NCBI RefSeq assembly: GCF_042466685.1
Contig: NZ_CP170448.1
Span: forward strand, 930,001-994,000
Reading direction: 5' to 3'
Length of the DNA: 64,000 nt
Origin: Vreelandella sp042466685
Lineage (GTDB): Bacteria > Pseudomonadota > Gammaproteobacteria > Pseudomonadales > Halomonadaceae
In this document: one piece after another, positions 34,903 to 44,120 of the stretch
Layout of the letters: each line of letters opens with the position of its first letter
Position numbering within the stretch: position 1 is the first letter of the stretch
The notes under the pieces: model-generated
The model's input: only the letters and a program-made list of their open reading frames with translations
Databases searched by the model: none
What the model was told of the DNA's origin: nothing
Position numbers and translations under genes: made by a program

Positions 34903-35646
34903 TCACATCTTGCTGAGCATCTCGACCGCTTGATCGAAGTGTCCGTCACGCTCTGCCCAGCGCAGGAAGTTGACGTTTTCCACCAGGATTTCCTTGGGCG
35001 TGGGCTTATCTTGGAACAACGTCATGACTTCGTCGATAAAGTCATTAAGCGGCATATAGCCTTCACGGGTCGACTGCCCAGGTGTCAGTTCTGTCTGAAC
35101 CGCAGGAGGAGCGAGCTCAATAAGCTCGACCTTGCCCTTGAGCTGTTCGCGCAGGGATATCGTATAGGAGTGGATGGCTGCTTTGGTGGCGTTGTAGGTT
35201 GGCGTGCCGCTCAGCGGTACAAAAGCTAAGCCAGAGGAAACGTTCACGATGATGGCGTCGGGCTGGCTTACCAGGTGGTCAGTGAGCGCGTTTGTTAGCC
35301 GGATGGGCCCCAGCAAGTTGGTGACGACTGTCTGCTCGGCATCGCTTAGGTCTCGGGTGCAGGACAAGTCCTCGCGACGCATAATGCCCGCATTGTTAAT
35401 CAGCACATTGAGGTTGGGATGCTCGGCGATGACACGCTCAGCAAAGGCGGTGATCTCCTCTGGATCCTCAACATCGACAACCATCGCGTGCATGTCGCGC
35501 TGACCAGCAATGGTTTCCTCCAGCGTATCCATACGCCGCCCGGCGACGATCACGATGTTGCCAAGCGCATTGAAGCGTAAGGCAAGTTCACGACCAATCC
35601 CGGAGCCGCCGCCGGTGATAAGCATGGTGTTTCCTGACATTTTCAT
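34903..35646 (-). CDS. SDR-family oxidoreductase (DltE-like)
   Basis: This 247-aa short-chain dehydrogenase has the T-G-G-G-S-G-I-G cofactor motif at 11-18, N-N-A-G near 86-89 and the Y-N-A-T-K catalytic pair (Tyr/Lys near 150-154) with Ser about 14 residues before. It follows the DltE-like subgroup pattern (L-A-P-P-A-V-Q-T-E-L). It is divergent from an AraC-family gene at 35813, a common regulator-target arrangement. Substrate unknown. Confidence 0.9.
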   Translation of the reverse strand: MKMSGNTMLITGGGSGIGRELALRFNALGNIVIVAGRRMDTLEETIAGQRDMHAMVVDVEDPEEITAFAERVIAEHPNLNVLINNAGIMRREDLSCTRDLSDAEQTVVTNLLGPIRLTNALTDHLVSQPDAIIVNVSSGLAFVPLSGTPTYNATKAAIHSYTISLREQLKGKVELIELAPPAVQTELTPGQSTREGYMPLNDFIDEVMTLFQDKPTPKEILVENVNFLRWAERDGHFDQAVEMLSKM

Positions 35647-35812
35647 GGTTTAACTCTCCATCTACTTTTAGAAGCGAATGCCACTCACTTTTTACCAATT
35701 TGGCGGCGGCGTGGCTTGCCAGCATCTACACAAAACTTGCCTGATCCTGTAGGCGAGAAGAAAAGCCTTCATCGCCATGCTAACGTTGAGCCGAAACGCT
35801 GGAGGAAAGCTC

Positions 35813-36745
35813 ATGAACTCACTCAAACAGGCGGTTCAGACATATACCAAGCGCCACGCCGATAGGGATGGCTTGGCGTTAACCCTTGTGCCAGGGCTGC
35901 GAATGATGTGCGTTGAGGCGCCTACTGGCGATCTGCATTCGGTCTATAAGCCATTGGTTTGCCTGATTCTGCAGGGTGCCAAGCGTATTCTTGTCGGCAA
36001 CCAGCAGAAGGTCTTGTCCGCTGGGCAGTCGGCGATTATCAGCGCTGATATGCCTGTGGTGGGTAGAATTGTGCAGGCAAGTGCGGAGGAGCCCTATCTA
36101 GCCGTTGCGGTCGAACTGGATAGGGCAATCTTGCGTGAGCTAGCCGCTCATATGGGGAGTGGCCATACCCAGCGTCCATCCGAGATGCAGACGCTATTCG
36201 CCGTAGACACCGAAGCCGAGGTGATTGACTGCGCATCACGGCTGATGAAACTGCTGGATCGCCCCGATTCAGCGCCGCTTCTTCGCCCAGGTATCATGCA
36301 GGAGTTGCATTATTGTCTGCTGTCAGGCTCTCATGGGGCCGTTTTACGGGATATTGCCGACCCGGATAGCTACGCGAGCCGCCTTGCTGACGCCATAGCA
36401 CTCTTGCGAGCCGAATACACGTCTCGTGTGTCGGTGGAGCAGCTAGCGGCGGAGGCTGGCATGAGTATCAGCTCGTTTCACAAACACTTCAAACACATGA
36501 CCTCGCTAACACCGGGCCATTATCAACAGCGGCTGCGTTTGATTGAAGCGCGCCGCCTGATGTTCGACGAGGGGAGCTCCGCGAGCAATGCTGCCTTTGA
36601 GGTCGGTTACGAGAGCGTATCGCAGTTCACCCGCGAATACGGTCGTCTTTTCCAAACGCCGCCGAAGCGTGATGCTTTGCGCTACCAGAAATCTCTCCAA
36701 GCGGTTGATGGTGATATTTCTGAATCGCAACGAATAGGCGCGTAA
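35813..36745 (+). CDS. AraC-family transcriptional regulator
   Basis: ATG at 35813 is preceded by a strong GGAGGAAA and gives 310 aa. An N-terminal AraC-type ligand domain (residues ~10-180) is followed by two C-terminal helix-turn-helix motifs (V-E-Q-L-A-A-E-A-G-M-S and the F-E-V-G-Y-E-S-V-S-Q-F-T-R-E-Y-G-R signature). Divergent from the SDR gene, which is the likely target. Confidence 0.92.
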   Translation: MNSLKQAVQTYTKRHADRDGLALTLVPGLRMMCVEAPTGDLHSVYKPLVCLILQGAKRILVGNQQKVLSAGQSAIISADMPVVGRIVQASAEEPYLAVAVELDRAILRELAAHMGSGHTQRPSEMQTLFAVDTEAEVIDCASRLMKLLDRPDSAPLLRPGIMQELHYCLLSGSHGAVLRDIADPDSYASRLADAIALLRAEYTSRVSVEQLAAEAGMSISSFHKHFKHMTSLTPGHYQQRLRLIEARRLMFDEGSSASNAAFEVGYESVSQFTREYGRLFQTPPKRDALRYQKSLQAVDGDISESQRIGA

Positions 36746-36789
36746 GTTAAGGCAATACATAGCGGGAGTTGCTAGTCAACAGGCCCTAA

Positions 36790-37626
36790 TTAAGTCACTT
36801 CATCCCTATCCGCAGATAGCGCTACCTCCTTATATGTTTCGAGCGACTCAAGCCGCTCTTTTAGCGCATGGCTAATGGAGTCATAGGCCGTGCTGCCTAA
36901 CGTAATACGCAGCGGTGGGTTCGGCATGTCGGTTATTTTAATGATGGCATCAACGGTATTGCCTGCATCGCCTTTAATGGCCAGGGCGCCTGAAGCCAGT
37001 GCTCTACGCAGCGCGCCTGCTGGGGTATCTTCATAGATTGGCGTCGTGAATGTGCGATCCAGCCCTTCAGCAAAGTGGGTGGCAGTGGGGCCCGGCTCGG
37101 CGATAATGAAATCAATACCGAAAGGTGCGACTTCCTTAGCCACGGATTCGACAAACCCCTCGATGCCCCACTTCGTGGCGTGATAAAGGCTGAAGCTTGG
37201 ATAGGCGATCTGGCCGCCCTCTGACGATACCTGAACGATGCGGCCGCCCCCTTGTTCGCGTAGATACGGCAGTACGGCACGCAGGAACTGGATAGAGCCT
37301 GTGAGGTTAGTCGCGATTTGCCGCTCAATCTGTTCATCGCTGGCTTCTTCGGCAGCGCCAAAGAGCCCATACCCCGCATTGCTGACGACCACATCGATTC
37401 GACCGAACGTCGTGAACGCTTGCGAAACAGAATCTCTCATCGTCGGCGTATCTGTCACGTCGAAGGTCAGTATCTGCAAACGATCTCCATGCAAGGCGAG
37501 CAAGTCGTCCAGCGACCCCTTGCGGCGTAGCGTTGCTATAACGCGGTCGCCGCGTTCAAGCAGCCGTTCAGTAAGCAAGCGGCCGAGGCCGGTGGATGTG
37601 CCTGTGATAAGCCAGGTTGTAGCCAT
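36790..37626 (-). CDS. SDR-family oxidoreductase
   Basis: The 278-aa short-chain dehydrogenase has T-G-T-S-T-G-L-G at 8-15, N-A-G-Y-G near 85-89, and catalytic Y-H-A-T-K near 152-156. Length and sequence fit the classical group of SDRs often controlled by a divergent LysR regulator. Such a regulator begins at 37736, 109 bp away. Substrate unknown. Confidence 0.92.
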   Translation of the reverse strand: MATTWLITGTSTGLGRLLTERLLERGDRVIATLRRKGSLDDLLALHGDRLQILTFDVTDTPTMRDSVSQAFTTFGRIDVVVSNAGYGLFGAAEEASDEQIERQIATNLTGSIQFLRAVLPYLREQGGGRIVQVSSEGGQIAYPSFSLYHATKWGIEGFVESVAKEVAPFGIDFIIAEPGPTATHFAEGLDRTFTTPIYEDTPAGALRRALASGALAIKGDAGNTVDAIIKITDMPNPPLRITLGSTAYDSISHALKERLESLETYKEVALSADRDEVT

Positions 37627-37717
37627 GAGATAACTCCTAAGTCATTCATCAAGTGTTGCAAGACAAAGGCTAGGGCAGTAACACTGGTAAGAGAATACTC
37701 ATCAATTGGCATGAGGA

Positions 37718-37734
37718 GGTGAAAGTAATTCACC
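37718..37734. promoter_or_regulatory. Palindrome between RBS and start of LysR gene
   Basis: GGTGAA (37718-37723) and TTCACC (37729-37734) flank 5 nt. The left arm overlaps the GAGGAGG ribosome-binding site, and the right arm ends just before the ATG at 37736. As DNA it fits an autoregulatory operator; as RNA it would fold the RBS into a hairpin. Confidence 0.5.
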
Positions 37735-37735
37735 A

Positions 37736-38629
37736 ATGAGTAAGCCAACGCTAACCGACCTCAAGGCGTTTCAGGCCGTGGCGGAACATCGCAGCTTTCG
37801 CCGAGCAGCCGACCTAATGGGGGTGAGCCGCTCTTCACTCAGCCACACCGTGCGCACGCTTGAGCAACGGTTGGGTACTAGACTGCTGCACCGAACCACA
37901 CGTAGCGTCTCGCTGACCGAGAGCGGCGAGCGGCTGTTATCGCGGCTGAGCCCGCTATTGAACGACTTGGCGTCCATCCTGGAGGATGCTTCCAGCGCCG
38001 AAGGAAAAATCACGGGGCGGCTGCGTATCAATGGCAGCGAAGGGGCCGTGCGACTGTTGCTGCAAACCGTGGTGCCGCGCTTTCTTGCCCTTCATGAGGG
38101 CGCCGAGCTTGATCTCGTGGCCGAGGGGCGGCTGGTGGATATTGTCGAGCAGGGGTTTGATGCGGGCGTAAGGCTGAGAGAGGCGGTTCCCCAGGATATG
38201 ATTGCCATCCCCGTGGGGCATGAACTGCGTTTTCTTGCCGTTGCCTCCCCTGACTATCTACGTGGCCGGGTGGCACCAACGACACCGGACGACCTGGCCT
38301 TTCACCAGTGCATAAGGCAAAGGCTGCCAAGCGGTAAACTCTACCGCTGGGAGTTTCAGCAGCACGGTCAGGACGTGGCGGTAGATGTGCCCGGGGCGCT
38401 GACCTTGGACAGCAGCCAACTGATGGTGGAGGCCGCCGCGGATGGTTTGGGGATTGCCTATGTGCCAGAGTCCTATGCACACGCCTATTTGCGCGATGGA
38501 AGGCTGGTCACCGTGCTGGAAGCCTGGTGCCCACACATCACCGGGCTGTGTCTTTACTACCCCAATAACCGGCATGTGCCGCCCAGCCTGCGGACTTTTA
38601 TTGATCTGCTACGAGAGTTGTGGCCTTGA
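37736..38629 (+). CDS. LysR-family transcriptional regulator
   Basis: The 297-aa product has an N-terminal winged helix (F-R-R-A-A-D-L-M-G-V-S-R-S-S-L-S-H-T-V-R) and a LysR substrate-binding domain of the CrgA/YafC-like group. Divergent from the SDR gene at 36790. The GAGGAGG is unusually far (16 nt) from the ATG unless the intervening palindrome folds. Confidence 0.95.
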   Translation: MSKPTLTDLKAFQAVAEHRSFRRAADLMGVSRSSLSHTVRTLEQRLGTRLLHRTTRSVSLTESGERLLSRLSPLLNDLASILEDASSAEGKITGRLRINGSEGAVRLLLQTVVPRFLALHEGAELDLVAEGRLVDIVEQGFDAGVRLREAVPQDMIAIPVGHELRFLAVASPDYLRGRVAPTTPDDLAFHQCIRQRLPSGKLYRWEFQQHGQDVAVDVPGALTLDSSQLMVEAAADGLGIAYVPESYAHAYLRDGRLVTVLEAWCPHITGLCLYYPNNRHVPPSLRTFIDLLRELWP

Positions 38630-38689
38630 GATTGCAAGTGCTCTCTGAGGGCATCCAGTAACCATTGGCCACCATTCCATGAGAACTTC

Positions 38690-39079
38690 TTATGGAAGCC
38701 TAGCAATGACCTTGATTTCAAAGTCGAATCCCGCCAGCCACGTCACGCCGACCGCCGTCCAGTTAGGGTAAGGTTTTTCCGGAAAAGCACGCGCCTTGGC
38801 TTCCAGCCAGATAGGGAATTGGGCTTCCGGCTCAGTATGGAAGGTCGTCACGTCGACGATATCCTCGAAGCTTGCACCCGCTGCTTCCAGGACACTCTGT
38901 AGGTTGTCGAAAGCAAGCTGCACCTGAGCGGCGAAGTCCGGCTCGGGCGAGCCGTCTTCACGGCTGCCGACTTGGCCCGATACGAACAGTAGATCGCCGG
39001 AGCGAACGGCAGCAGAATAAGCGTTCTGTTCATAAAGCACCTGGCGGCCTGGTGGGAAAACAACGTCACGTTTAGTCAT
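38690..39079 (-). CDS. RidA-family protein
   Basis: ATG at 39079 has GGAG 6 nt upstream (129 aa; the frame extends 5 codons to 39094). The pattern A-V-R-S-G-D-L-L-F-V-S-G-Q-V-G and Q-V-Q-L-A-F-D-N-L-Q-S-V-L fits the RidA superfamily. As with many non-RidA subgroups, substrate and activity are uncertain. It is divergent from a LysR regulator with a shared palindromic promoter region, so it is probably that regulator's target. Confidence 0.88.
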   Translation of the reverse strand: MTKRDVVFPPGRQVLYEQNAYSAAVRSGDLLFVSGQVGSREDGSPEPDFAAQVQLAFDNLQSVLEAAGASFEDIVDVTTFHTEPEAQFPIWLEAKARAFPEKPYPNWTAVGVTWLAGFDFEIKVIARLP

Positions 39080-39176
39080 GTGAATCTCCATCAATAGGTC
39101 GAAGTCGACCCTTTATCTACGATGGCGTCACTTTAGGCTGTCATTAGAGGTGGATAAACGGCGAATTCTGTTCAAC

Positions 39177-39199
39177 ATTGTTTGTATATTTCAAACAAT
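39177..39199. promoter_or_regulatory. Perfect inverted repeat in RidA/LysR divergent promoter
   Basis: ATTGTTTG (39177-39184) and CAAACAAT (39192-39199) are separated by TATATTT. The 8-bp perfect arms and 7-bp spacer fit a LysR-type operator containing T-N11-A. It is 21 bp before the LysR ATG and 98 bp before the RidA ATG. Confidence 0.65.
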
Positions 39200-39219
39200 C
39201 AAAGGTGTTTAGCGCTCTC

Positions 39220-40143
39220 ATGGATCGTTTTAACGCAATGCAGGCTTTTGCTCGGGTCGTGGAGACGGGCAGTTTTACCAAGGCAGCTGAAACACTTCAC
39301 ATGAGCAAAACCAGCGTGACGCAGTTGGTGCAACAACTAGAGGCACGACTACGGGTAAAGCTGCTCAACCGTACCACGCGCAAGGTGAACGTAACGGCTG
39401 ACGGCGCCGCCTATTACGAGCGCGTTATCAAGCTTCTGGCTGATATAGATGATGCTGAAACCAGCCTGTCCAACGCATCCGTTTTGCCTCGCGGCCGACT
39501 AAGAGTGGACGTCCCCAGCCCTTTTGCACGCATGATTCTAATTCCAGCCCTGCCCGCATTCCATGCCCGCTATCCCGATATTCAACTCGATATGGGGGTG
39601 AGTGATCGCATGGTGGATTTGATCGGTGAGAGCGTGGACTGCGTGGTGCGTGGCGGAGAGCTTACCGATCTATCGTTGATAGCGCGTCGCGTGGGCGACC
39701 TAAGGCTCGGTGTTTACGCCGCACCGGGCTATCTGGAGAGAGCTGGTGCCCCTTCACACCCACAAGAGCTGTCGCTCCCGCCTCACTACATCGTTGGTTT
39801 TAGTTGGGCACGTTCTGGTTTGGCTTTTCCCTACGCCCTGCACCGCAATGCAGAGCGTATCACCGTGCAGGGGCGCTATGTGATCTCGGTCGACGATGGG
39901 AACGCTGGGCTGGCAGCAGGCCTGGCGGGTCTCGGCGCAATTTGGCTCCCGGATTACATGGCCAAAGAGCACGTATCGCGTGGCGAGCTGGTACGCTTAT
40001 TTGAGGGTTGGCACCTGGAGCCGATGCCGATGTACATCGCCTTTCCACCGAACCGGCACGTCAGCGCGAAACTTCGCGTATTTATCGATTGGGTCGTAGA
40101 GTTGATGGCGCAGCATGCGCCTATTATTGATCGGCAGGCATAG
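39220..40143 (+). CDS. LysR-family transcriptional regulator
   Basis: ATG at 39220 begins the usual M-D-R-F-N-A-M-Q-A-F LysR start (307 aa; the frame extends 14 codons upstream through the palindrome). The N-terminal helix-turn-helix (F-T-K-A-A-E-T-L-H-M-S-K-T-S-V-T) is followed by a CrgA-type effector domain. The stop overlaps the convergent FUSC gene by 20 nt. Confidence 0.94.
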   Translation: MDRFNAMQAFARVVETGSFTKAAETLHMSKTSVTQLVQQLEARLRVKLLNRTTRKVNVTADGAAYYERVIKLLADIDDAETSLSNASVLPRGRLRVDVPSPFARMILIPALPAFHARYPDIQLDMGVSDRMVDLIGESVDCVVRGGELTDLSLIARRVGDLRLGVYAAPGYLERAGAPSHPQELSLPPHYIVGFSWARSGLAFPYALHRNAERITVQGRYVISVDDGNAGLAAGLAGLGAIWLPDYMAKEHVSRGELVRLFEGWHLEPMPMYIAFPPNRHVSAKLRVFIDWVVELMAQHAPIIDRQA

Positions 40144-42208
40144 ACGCACTAATGGATAAGCGAGTGGTTGCGCGAGGGTGCGTCGGCCGCTCTGCCATAA
40201 TTCTCCCCAGGCGCTCCAGAGCCAATTCGAGCCGCTCAATCAAGCCTTCCAGCAGTACACGGCGGTCAGCCGGCACGTCGCCGTAAGTCTTTATCGCCTC
40301 ATCCAACTGCTGGCCTGCTTCACGAATCCCTTGGGGCGCGCGTCCGTTGGCGCTCTCTTCAAATCCGCTGGCCAGCGTGCGTAGCAGGTGCTGATGCGCC
40401 TCGCGGATTCGCGGGTGCGGTGCATCATCCAGCCGATCACGCAGGCGCAGCGTGGCGGTGCCTACATCCAGCCCGGTCAAGCCAAGAATAAACAGGTGGC
40501 GCTGGTCTTCGGGCAGCATGTCGTCGTGCTGGGCCAAGTGAAGAATCCGATCCGCCATATGGCCGCTGAAGCGGGTTTCGGCATCGCGAATCGAGCGCCG
40601 CGTTAGTTCATGAATGTCTGTGGAAATGGCGTTGATCAACCGCCGCCGTCTAAGGCGCGTGCCTAGCCCCGGCAGCAGACGAAAGCCCATGACCACGCAG
40701 CTAAGCCCGATCACCACGGCCACCACCCGGTTGGTGAAACTATCGAATGAAAAATCCATACCGTTGCCGGGCATGGTCAGCAGAATATTGAAAATCGTAA
40801 ACGCCAGGCAGTACCCCATCGTGGCCGGGTTAGTGGCGCCCAATAATCCCAAAAAAAGCGGCGTACCAAAGATAAGTGCCAACAGGGGAAAGCCGTTGGC
40901 CTGGGAAAGCAGTACATGGCCGAACAGAAAGGCGCTGGGAATCGCTGCCAGCATGCCTTTGTAGAACATCATGGTGATCGCGAGGGGGTTGTCTCGGCTG
41001 GCGAAGAAGGCGGAAAACAGGGTGCCCAGCATCATCGCGATCATGGCGCTCTGCCAGGCGGTGACAATCCAAAAAGTCGCCAGTAGCGAGAATACCAGCC
41101 CCGAGCGTATAGCGTTGATACTCGCAGCGAGGTGGTCACGGTGCCAGGCCAGCGGCGACGAACGCAGCGTGTGGCTAGCCGGTGAAGCAATCGCTTCGCG
41201 GGCGTCGAGCATCACCATGGCGTGACCAATCGATTCACGTAGCCCCAAGCGCAGGCGCCGGTCGAGCGGGGCCAAGCTACTCTCATCATCGTTTTCAAGA
41301 ACCTGATGGCGTAATCCTTGAAGCGCTTTTCTGGCCTCGGCTACGCCTTTGACATGTTCGGCATCGCGAAAACCTTGGGCGACCTGCCCCGCGAGTTCGA
41401 TACTTTGCGGGGAGAGCCGGTCGGCGTGGTCGTGCATCAGTTGATGCAGCGCCTGCAGGTTGGCAAAAAAGCGCAGCGTGCGGCGCGTTAATACGTGGGT
41501 TGCGCGCACTCGGCCGGGGCCTACCGGGCCTTCAAAACGGGCGGCCTGGCTATCGGTTTCCAGCAGGGTTAATGGCCCGAGGCTACTGCGCAGGGCTTTC
41601 TGCATCGCCGGGATATCGTCGCTGGCTTCCAAGCGCAGGGCGGCATGCTCAAAAGCTTCGTTAATCACGCTGTCGGCCTGAGTCGCCAAGTGCGTTCCTA
41701 CATGGGTTGGCCACAGCAGCGAGCTAACCAGCATGGCACATAGTGCGCCAAGCCCCAGTTCAGTCAGGCGTGCCACGGCGATATCAAAAATCCCGGCGGG
41801 CGTGCTACCGCTGGAAATCACCACGATCAGCATCGCGGTCACCGCCGCCATCAAGCAGCCGTAGGTGTAGTTATTGCGCCACAGCGAACCTACATAGGTA
41901 CACAACATAATCCAGCCGGTTAGCGCGATGAGCGCGGGAACGCGAGCCTGTGCGAACAGCGCCATAATCGCGATGCCTGCCACGGCGCCAATAAAGGTGC
42001 CAACCAGCTGGCAGATGCCTTTCTCGACCACCATGCCGCTCATGGGGCGAATCTGCAGAAACGCCGCCGACATCAGCGCCCAGTAGGGGCGTTCAACGTC
42101 AAACCAGAGCGCAACATAGAGGGCGAGCATCATCGCCAGGGTGGTCTTGATGGCAAATTTGACCGCCGTGGCATTGGGCATTAAATAGGTGCTAACAAAC
42201 GGCGACAT
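40124..42208 (-). CDS. FUSC/AaeB-family aromatic acid exporter inner-membrane protein
   Basis: The 694-aa product has two blocks of membrane helices (residues ~15-170 and ~370-520), each followed by a cytoplasmic helical domain: the FUSC layout seen in AaeB and fusaric-acid resistance pumps. It is third in a DUF1656-HlyD-FUSC operon equivalent to aaeX-aaeA-aaeB, with only 3 nt between it and the HlyD gene. Substrates are probably aromatic acids, by family. Confidence 0.93.
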   Translation of the reverse strand: MSPFVSTYLMPNATAVKFAIKTTLAMMLALYVALWFDVERPYWALMSAAFLQIRPMSGMVVEKGICQLVGTFIGAVAGIAIMALFAQARVPALIALTGWIMLCTYVGSLWRNNYTYGCLMAAVTAMLIVVISSGSTPAGIFDIAVARLTELGLGALCAMLVSSLLWPTHVGTHLATQADSVINEAFEHAALRLEASDDIPAMQKALRSSLGPLTLLETDSQAARFEGPVGPGRVRATHVLTRRTLRFFANLQALHQLMHDHADRLSPQSIELAGQVAQGFRDAEHVKGVAEARKALQGLRHQVLENDDESSLAPLDRRLRLGLRESIGHAMVMLDAREAIASPASHTLRSSPLAWHRDHLAASINAIRSGLVFSLLATFWIVTAWQSAMIAMMLGTLFSAFFASRDNPLAITMMFYKGMLAAIPSAFLFGHVLLSQANGFPLLALIFGTPLFLGLLGATNPATMGYCLAFTIFNILLTMPGNGMDFSFDSFTNRVVAVVIGLSCVVMGFRLLPGLGTRLRRRRLINAISTDIHELTRRSIRDAETRFSGHMADRILHLAQHDDMLPEDQRHLFILGLTGLDVGTATLRLRDRLDDAPHPRIREAHQHLLRTLASGFEESANGRAPQGIREAGQQLDEAIKTYGDVPADRRVLLEGLIERLELALERLGRIMAERPTHPRATTRLSISASMPADQ

Positions 42209-42211
42209 AGG

Positions 42212-43096
42212 TTACTCAGGCTGCTCGGCAGCGTTTTCGGCAGGGCGTACACGCACGGTCGCTGTCATGCCGACACTCAGCAGCGTTTCATCAGGAACCT
42301 CATCGAGTGAAATACGCACCGGAATGCGCTGCGCCAAGCGCACCCAGTTAAAGGTGGGTTCCACCTGGGGCAGCAACTGCTGGTTTAGGGTTGTATTGCT
42401 GTCGGCGATGCCCCGGCCAATACCGACCACTCGCCCATCCAGGTGAGTGTCGCCGTTCATCAGAATCACATCTACTGGGTCGCCCACGTTGATTGAGCTC
42501 ATTTTGGTCTCTTCAAAGTAGCCCACCACATAGAAGGAGTTCTCAGCAATCAGCGCCATAACCGGCGAGCCGCGATTGACGTAAGTACCCGCGCTAAGCT
42601 GTACGTTGAGTATGTAGCCACTGACGGGAGCGGTTATTTGGGTGCGCGCTAAATCAAGCTGGGCACTGGCCAGCTCCGCCTGGGACTGTTGTAAATCGGC
42701 TTCGGCAATCCGAGAGTTGATCTGGGCGATCTGCTGGTTTTCCGCGCTGATCGCACGATTGTTACTCAGCTGGTTACGCCGACTCTCTTCGGCACGATTG
42801 AGTTCTAATGTCGCCTGGCGATGCTCGACCGTTGCCTGAGCGCTGTCGACCGCCGCCTGATAGCGCGTATTGTCGATGGCAAACAGCGTATCGCCCTGGG
42901 CAACATAGTCGGTATCGGCCACTTCAAGCGTGCGCACCCAGCCTGAAACATCGGGGGCAATAGTAACGACTTCGGCGTGAACCCGAGCGTCCCGAGTCCA
43001 GGGGGTGTAAAGGTAGTAGCGCCACAGCCAAGCACCAGCGGCAATGGCTATGGCGACTATGATTAAAGTGAGCACAATACGAAGCGAAGGGCGCAT
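42212..43096 (-). CDS. HlyD-family membrane-fusion protein (AaeA-like)
   Basis: ATG at 43096 has GAGAG 8 nt upstream and gives 294 aa. An N-terminal helix (I-V-L-T-L-I-I-V-A-I-A-I-A-A-G-A-W-L-W) is followed by Y-T-P-W-T-R-D-A-R-V typical of AaeA/EmrA-like adaptors, then lipoyl and coiled-coil (~95-145) and beta-barrel regions. It connects the FUSC pump to an outer-membrane channel. The short repeat at 43107-43155 lies just upstream. Confidence 0.94.
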   Translation of the reverse strand: MRPSLRIVLTLIIVAIAIAAGAWLWRYYLYTPWTRDARVHAEVVTIAPDVSGWVRTLEVADTDYVAQGDTLFAIDNTRYQAAVDSAQATVEHRQATLELNRAEESRRNQLSNNRAISAENQQIAQINSRIAEADLQQSQAELASAQLDLARTQITAPVSGYILNVQLSAGTYVNRGSPVMALIAENSFYVVGYFEETKMSSINVGDPVDVILMNGDTHLDGRVVGIGRGIADSNTTLNQQLLPQVEPTFNWVRLAQRIPVRISLDEVPDETLLSVGMTATVRVRPAENAAEQPE

Positions 43097-43106
43097 CAGC
43101 GATTCT

Positions 43107-43155
43107 CTCAAGGGCTATCTCAAAGGGCTGTTTCAAGGGCTATCTCAAGGGCTTT
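43107..43155. repeat. Four degenerate 12-13 bp tandem repeats at DUF1656/HlyD junction
   Basis: Units of the form YTCAA(A)GGGCTNT occur four times in a row between the DUF1656 stop and the HlyD start, the last covering the DUF1656 stop codon. Slippage here would change the spacing between the two coupled genes. Confidence 0.6.
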
Positions 43156-43363
43156 GAAGCAACACAGTAAACAGGAAGGTAGTGGCTGCTGTAAAAATGA
43201 CAAACAGCGAGATATCGAACCAAGCCTCGTACCAGAGCGCGTACTCGCCCGCCACCCAGTGCAGCAGCGAGCGAATAGTCAGCGTAGCAATAAAGCCAAT
43301 GAGCGCGTAGATCAGTAGCGGGCTTAAATAGATGCCACCAACGGCGATTTCTTGAAGACCCAT
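43145..43363 (-). CDS. DUF1656 small membrane protein (AaeX-like)
   Basis: The 72-aa product has two hydrophobic helices (~10-35 and ~50-68) and the E-I-A-V-G-G-I-Y-L-S-P-L start typical of DUF1656. In E. coli the equivalent AaeX precedes the exporter pair. First gene of the three-gene efflux operon, with the short tandem repeats at its 3' end. Confidence 0.9.
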   Translation of the reverse strand: MGLQEIAVGGIYLSPLLIYALIGFIATLTIRSLLHWVAGEYALWYEAWFDISLFVIFTAATTFLFTVLLQSP

Positions 43364-43468
43364 AACAACCTTAAGTGGACTAGCAGTACGAAAATTTAAC
43401 CACAGCCGGGAACAAATCAGCCGACAGTATAGTGAGAATAAACATAGATTGCCTGGAAAGGGGAACCA

Positions 43469-43494
43469 AGTGTCATCACTTTAGGGGTGACACT
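43469..43494. promoter_or_regulatory. Inverted repeat in efflux/Rrf2 divergent promoter
   Basis: AGTGTCA (43469-43475) and TGACACT (43488-43494) flank 12 nt in the 235-bp gap between the DUF1656 efflux operon and the Rrf2 gene. A 7-bp perfect match in this position suggests an operator. Confidence 0.5.
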
Positions 43495-43598
43495 GATGGG
43501 GTGCGTGTTTAACCCCGTTGCGGCTGTGTTAAAGTGCTATGACGTCGATTCTCCTTTATTTTCGCTGAATAGTTGATCACTGCCCTTGAGAACAGCCC

Positions 43599-44048
43599 GT
43601 GAGAACAGATAGCCGCCTCTCTCGCATGCTGCATGTGCTGCTGCACATTGCCCGAGAATCTCAGCCGATTACCTCCGAGCAGATTGGTGCCATGCTAGGC
43701 ACCAACGCTGCCGTCGTTCGACGCACTATGGCCGGGCTTCGTAAGGCGGGGTATGTGAAATCTGAGAAGGGGCACAACGGCGGCTGGCGCATCGCCTGCG
43801 ATTTGCATAGCGTAACGCTGCTGGATATCCACAACGCCGTAGGCGGGCCGCGGATTTTCGCCATTGGCACGGACCGTGATAACCCGGACTGTGCGGTAGA
43901 GCAGGTGGTGAATGCGGCGCTTTTTGATGCCATGCGCGAAGCGGAAGCGCTGCTCATAGACCGCCTGGGAGCAGTCACATTGGCTGAGCTAGCTGAACAG
44001 TTTGATGATATTGCGACTCGGAAAGGCTACCAACTGCCGTCGCCTTAA
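43599..44048 (+). CDS. Rrf2-family transcriptional regulator
   Basis: The 149-aa product has the Rrf2 winged helix (S-R-M-L-H-V-L-L-H-I-A, then I-G-A-M-L-G-T-N-A-A-V-V-R-R-T-M-A-G-L) but lacks the three-cysteine cluster of IscR/NsrR. Only two Cys are present, so it probably senses through thiols rather than an Fe-S centre, like YwnA. GTG start at 43599. A palindrome lies between it and the FAD oxidoreductase gene, and another between it and the efflux operon, so it could control both. Confidence 0.9.
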   Translation: MRTDSRLSRMLHVLLHIARESQPITSEQIGAMLGTNAAVVRRTMAGLRKAGYVKSEKGHNGGWRIACDLHSVTLLDIHNAVGGPRIFAIGTDRDNPDCAVEQVVNAALFDAMREAEALLIDRLGAVTLAELAEQFDDIATRKGYQLPSP

Positions 44049-44120
44049 CGCTTTACTATCTGCCTAATTCATTCGAACCGTCGTTGTTAATATTGTCATT
44101 GACCGCTATGCGCCTTTTAT

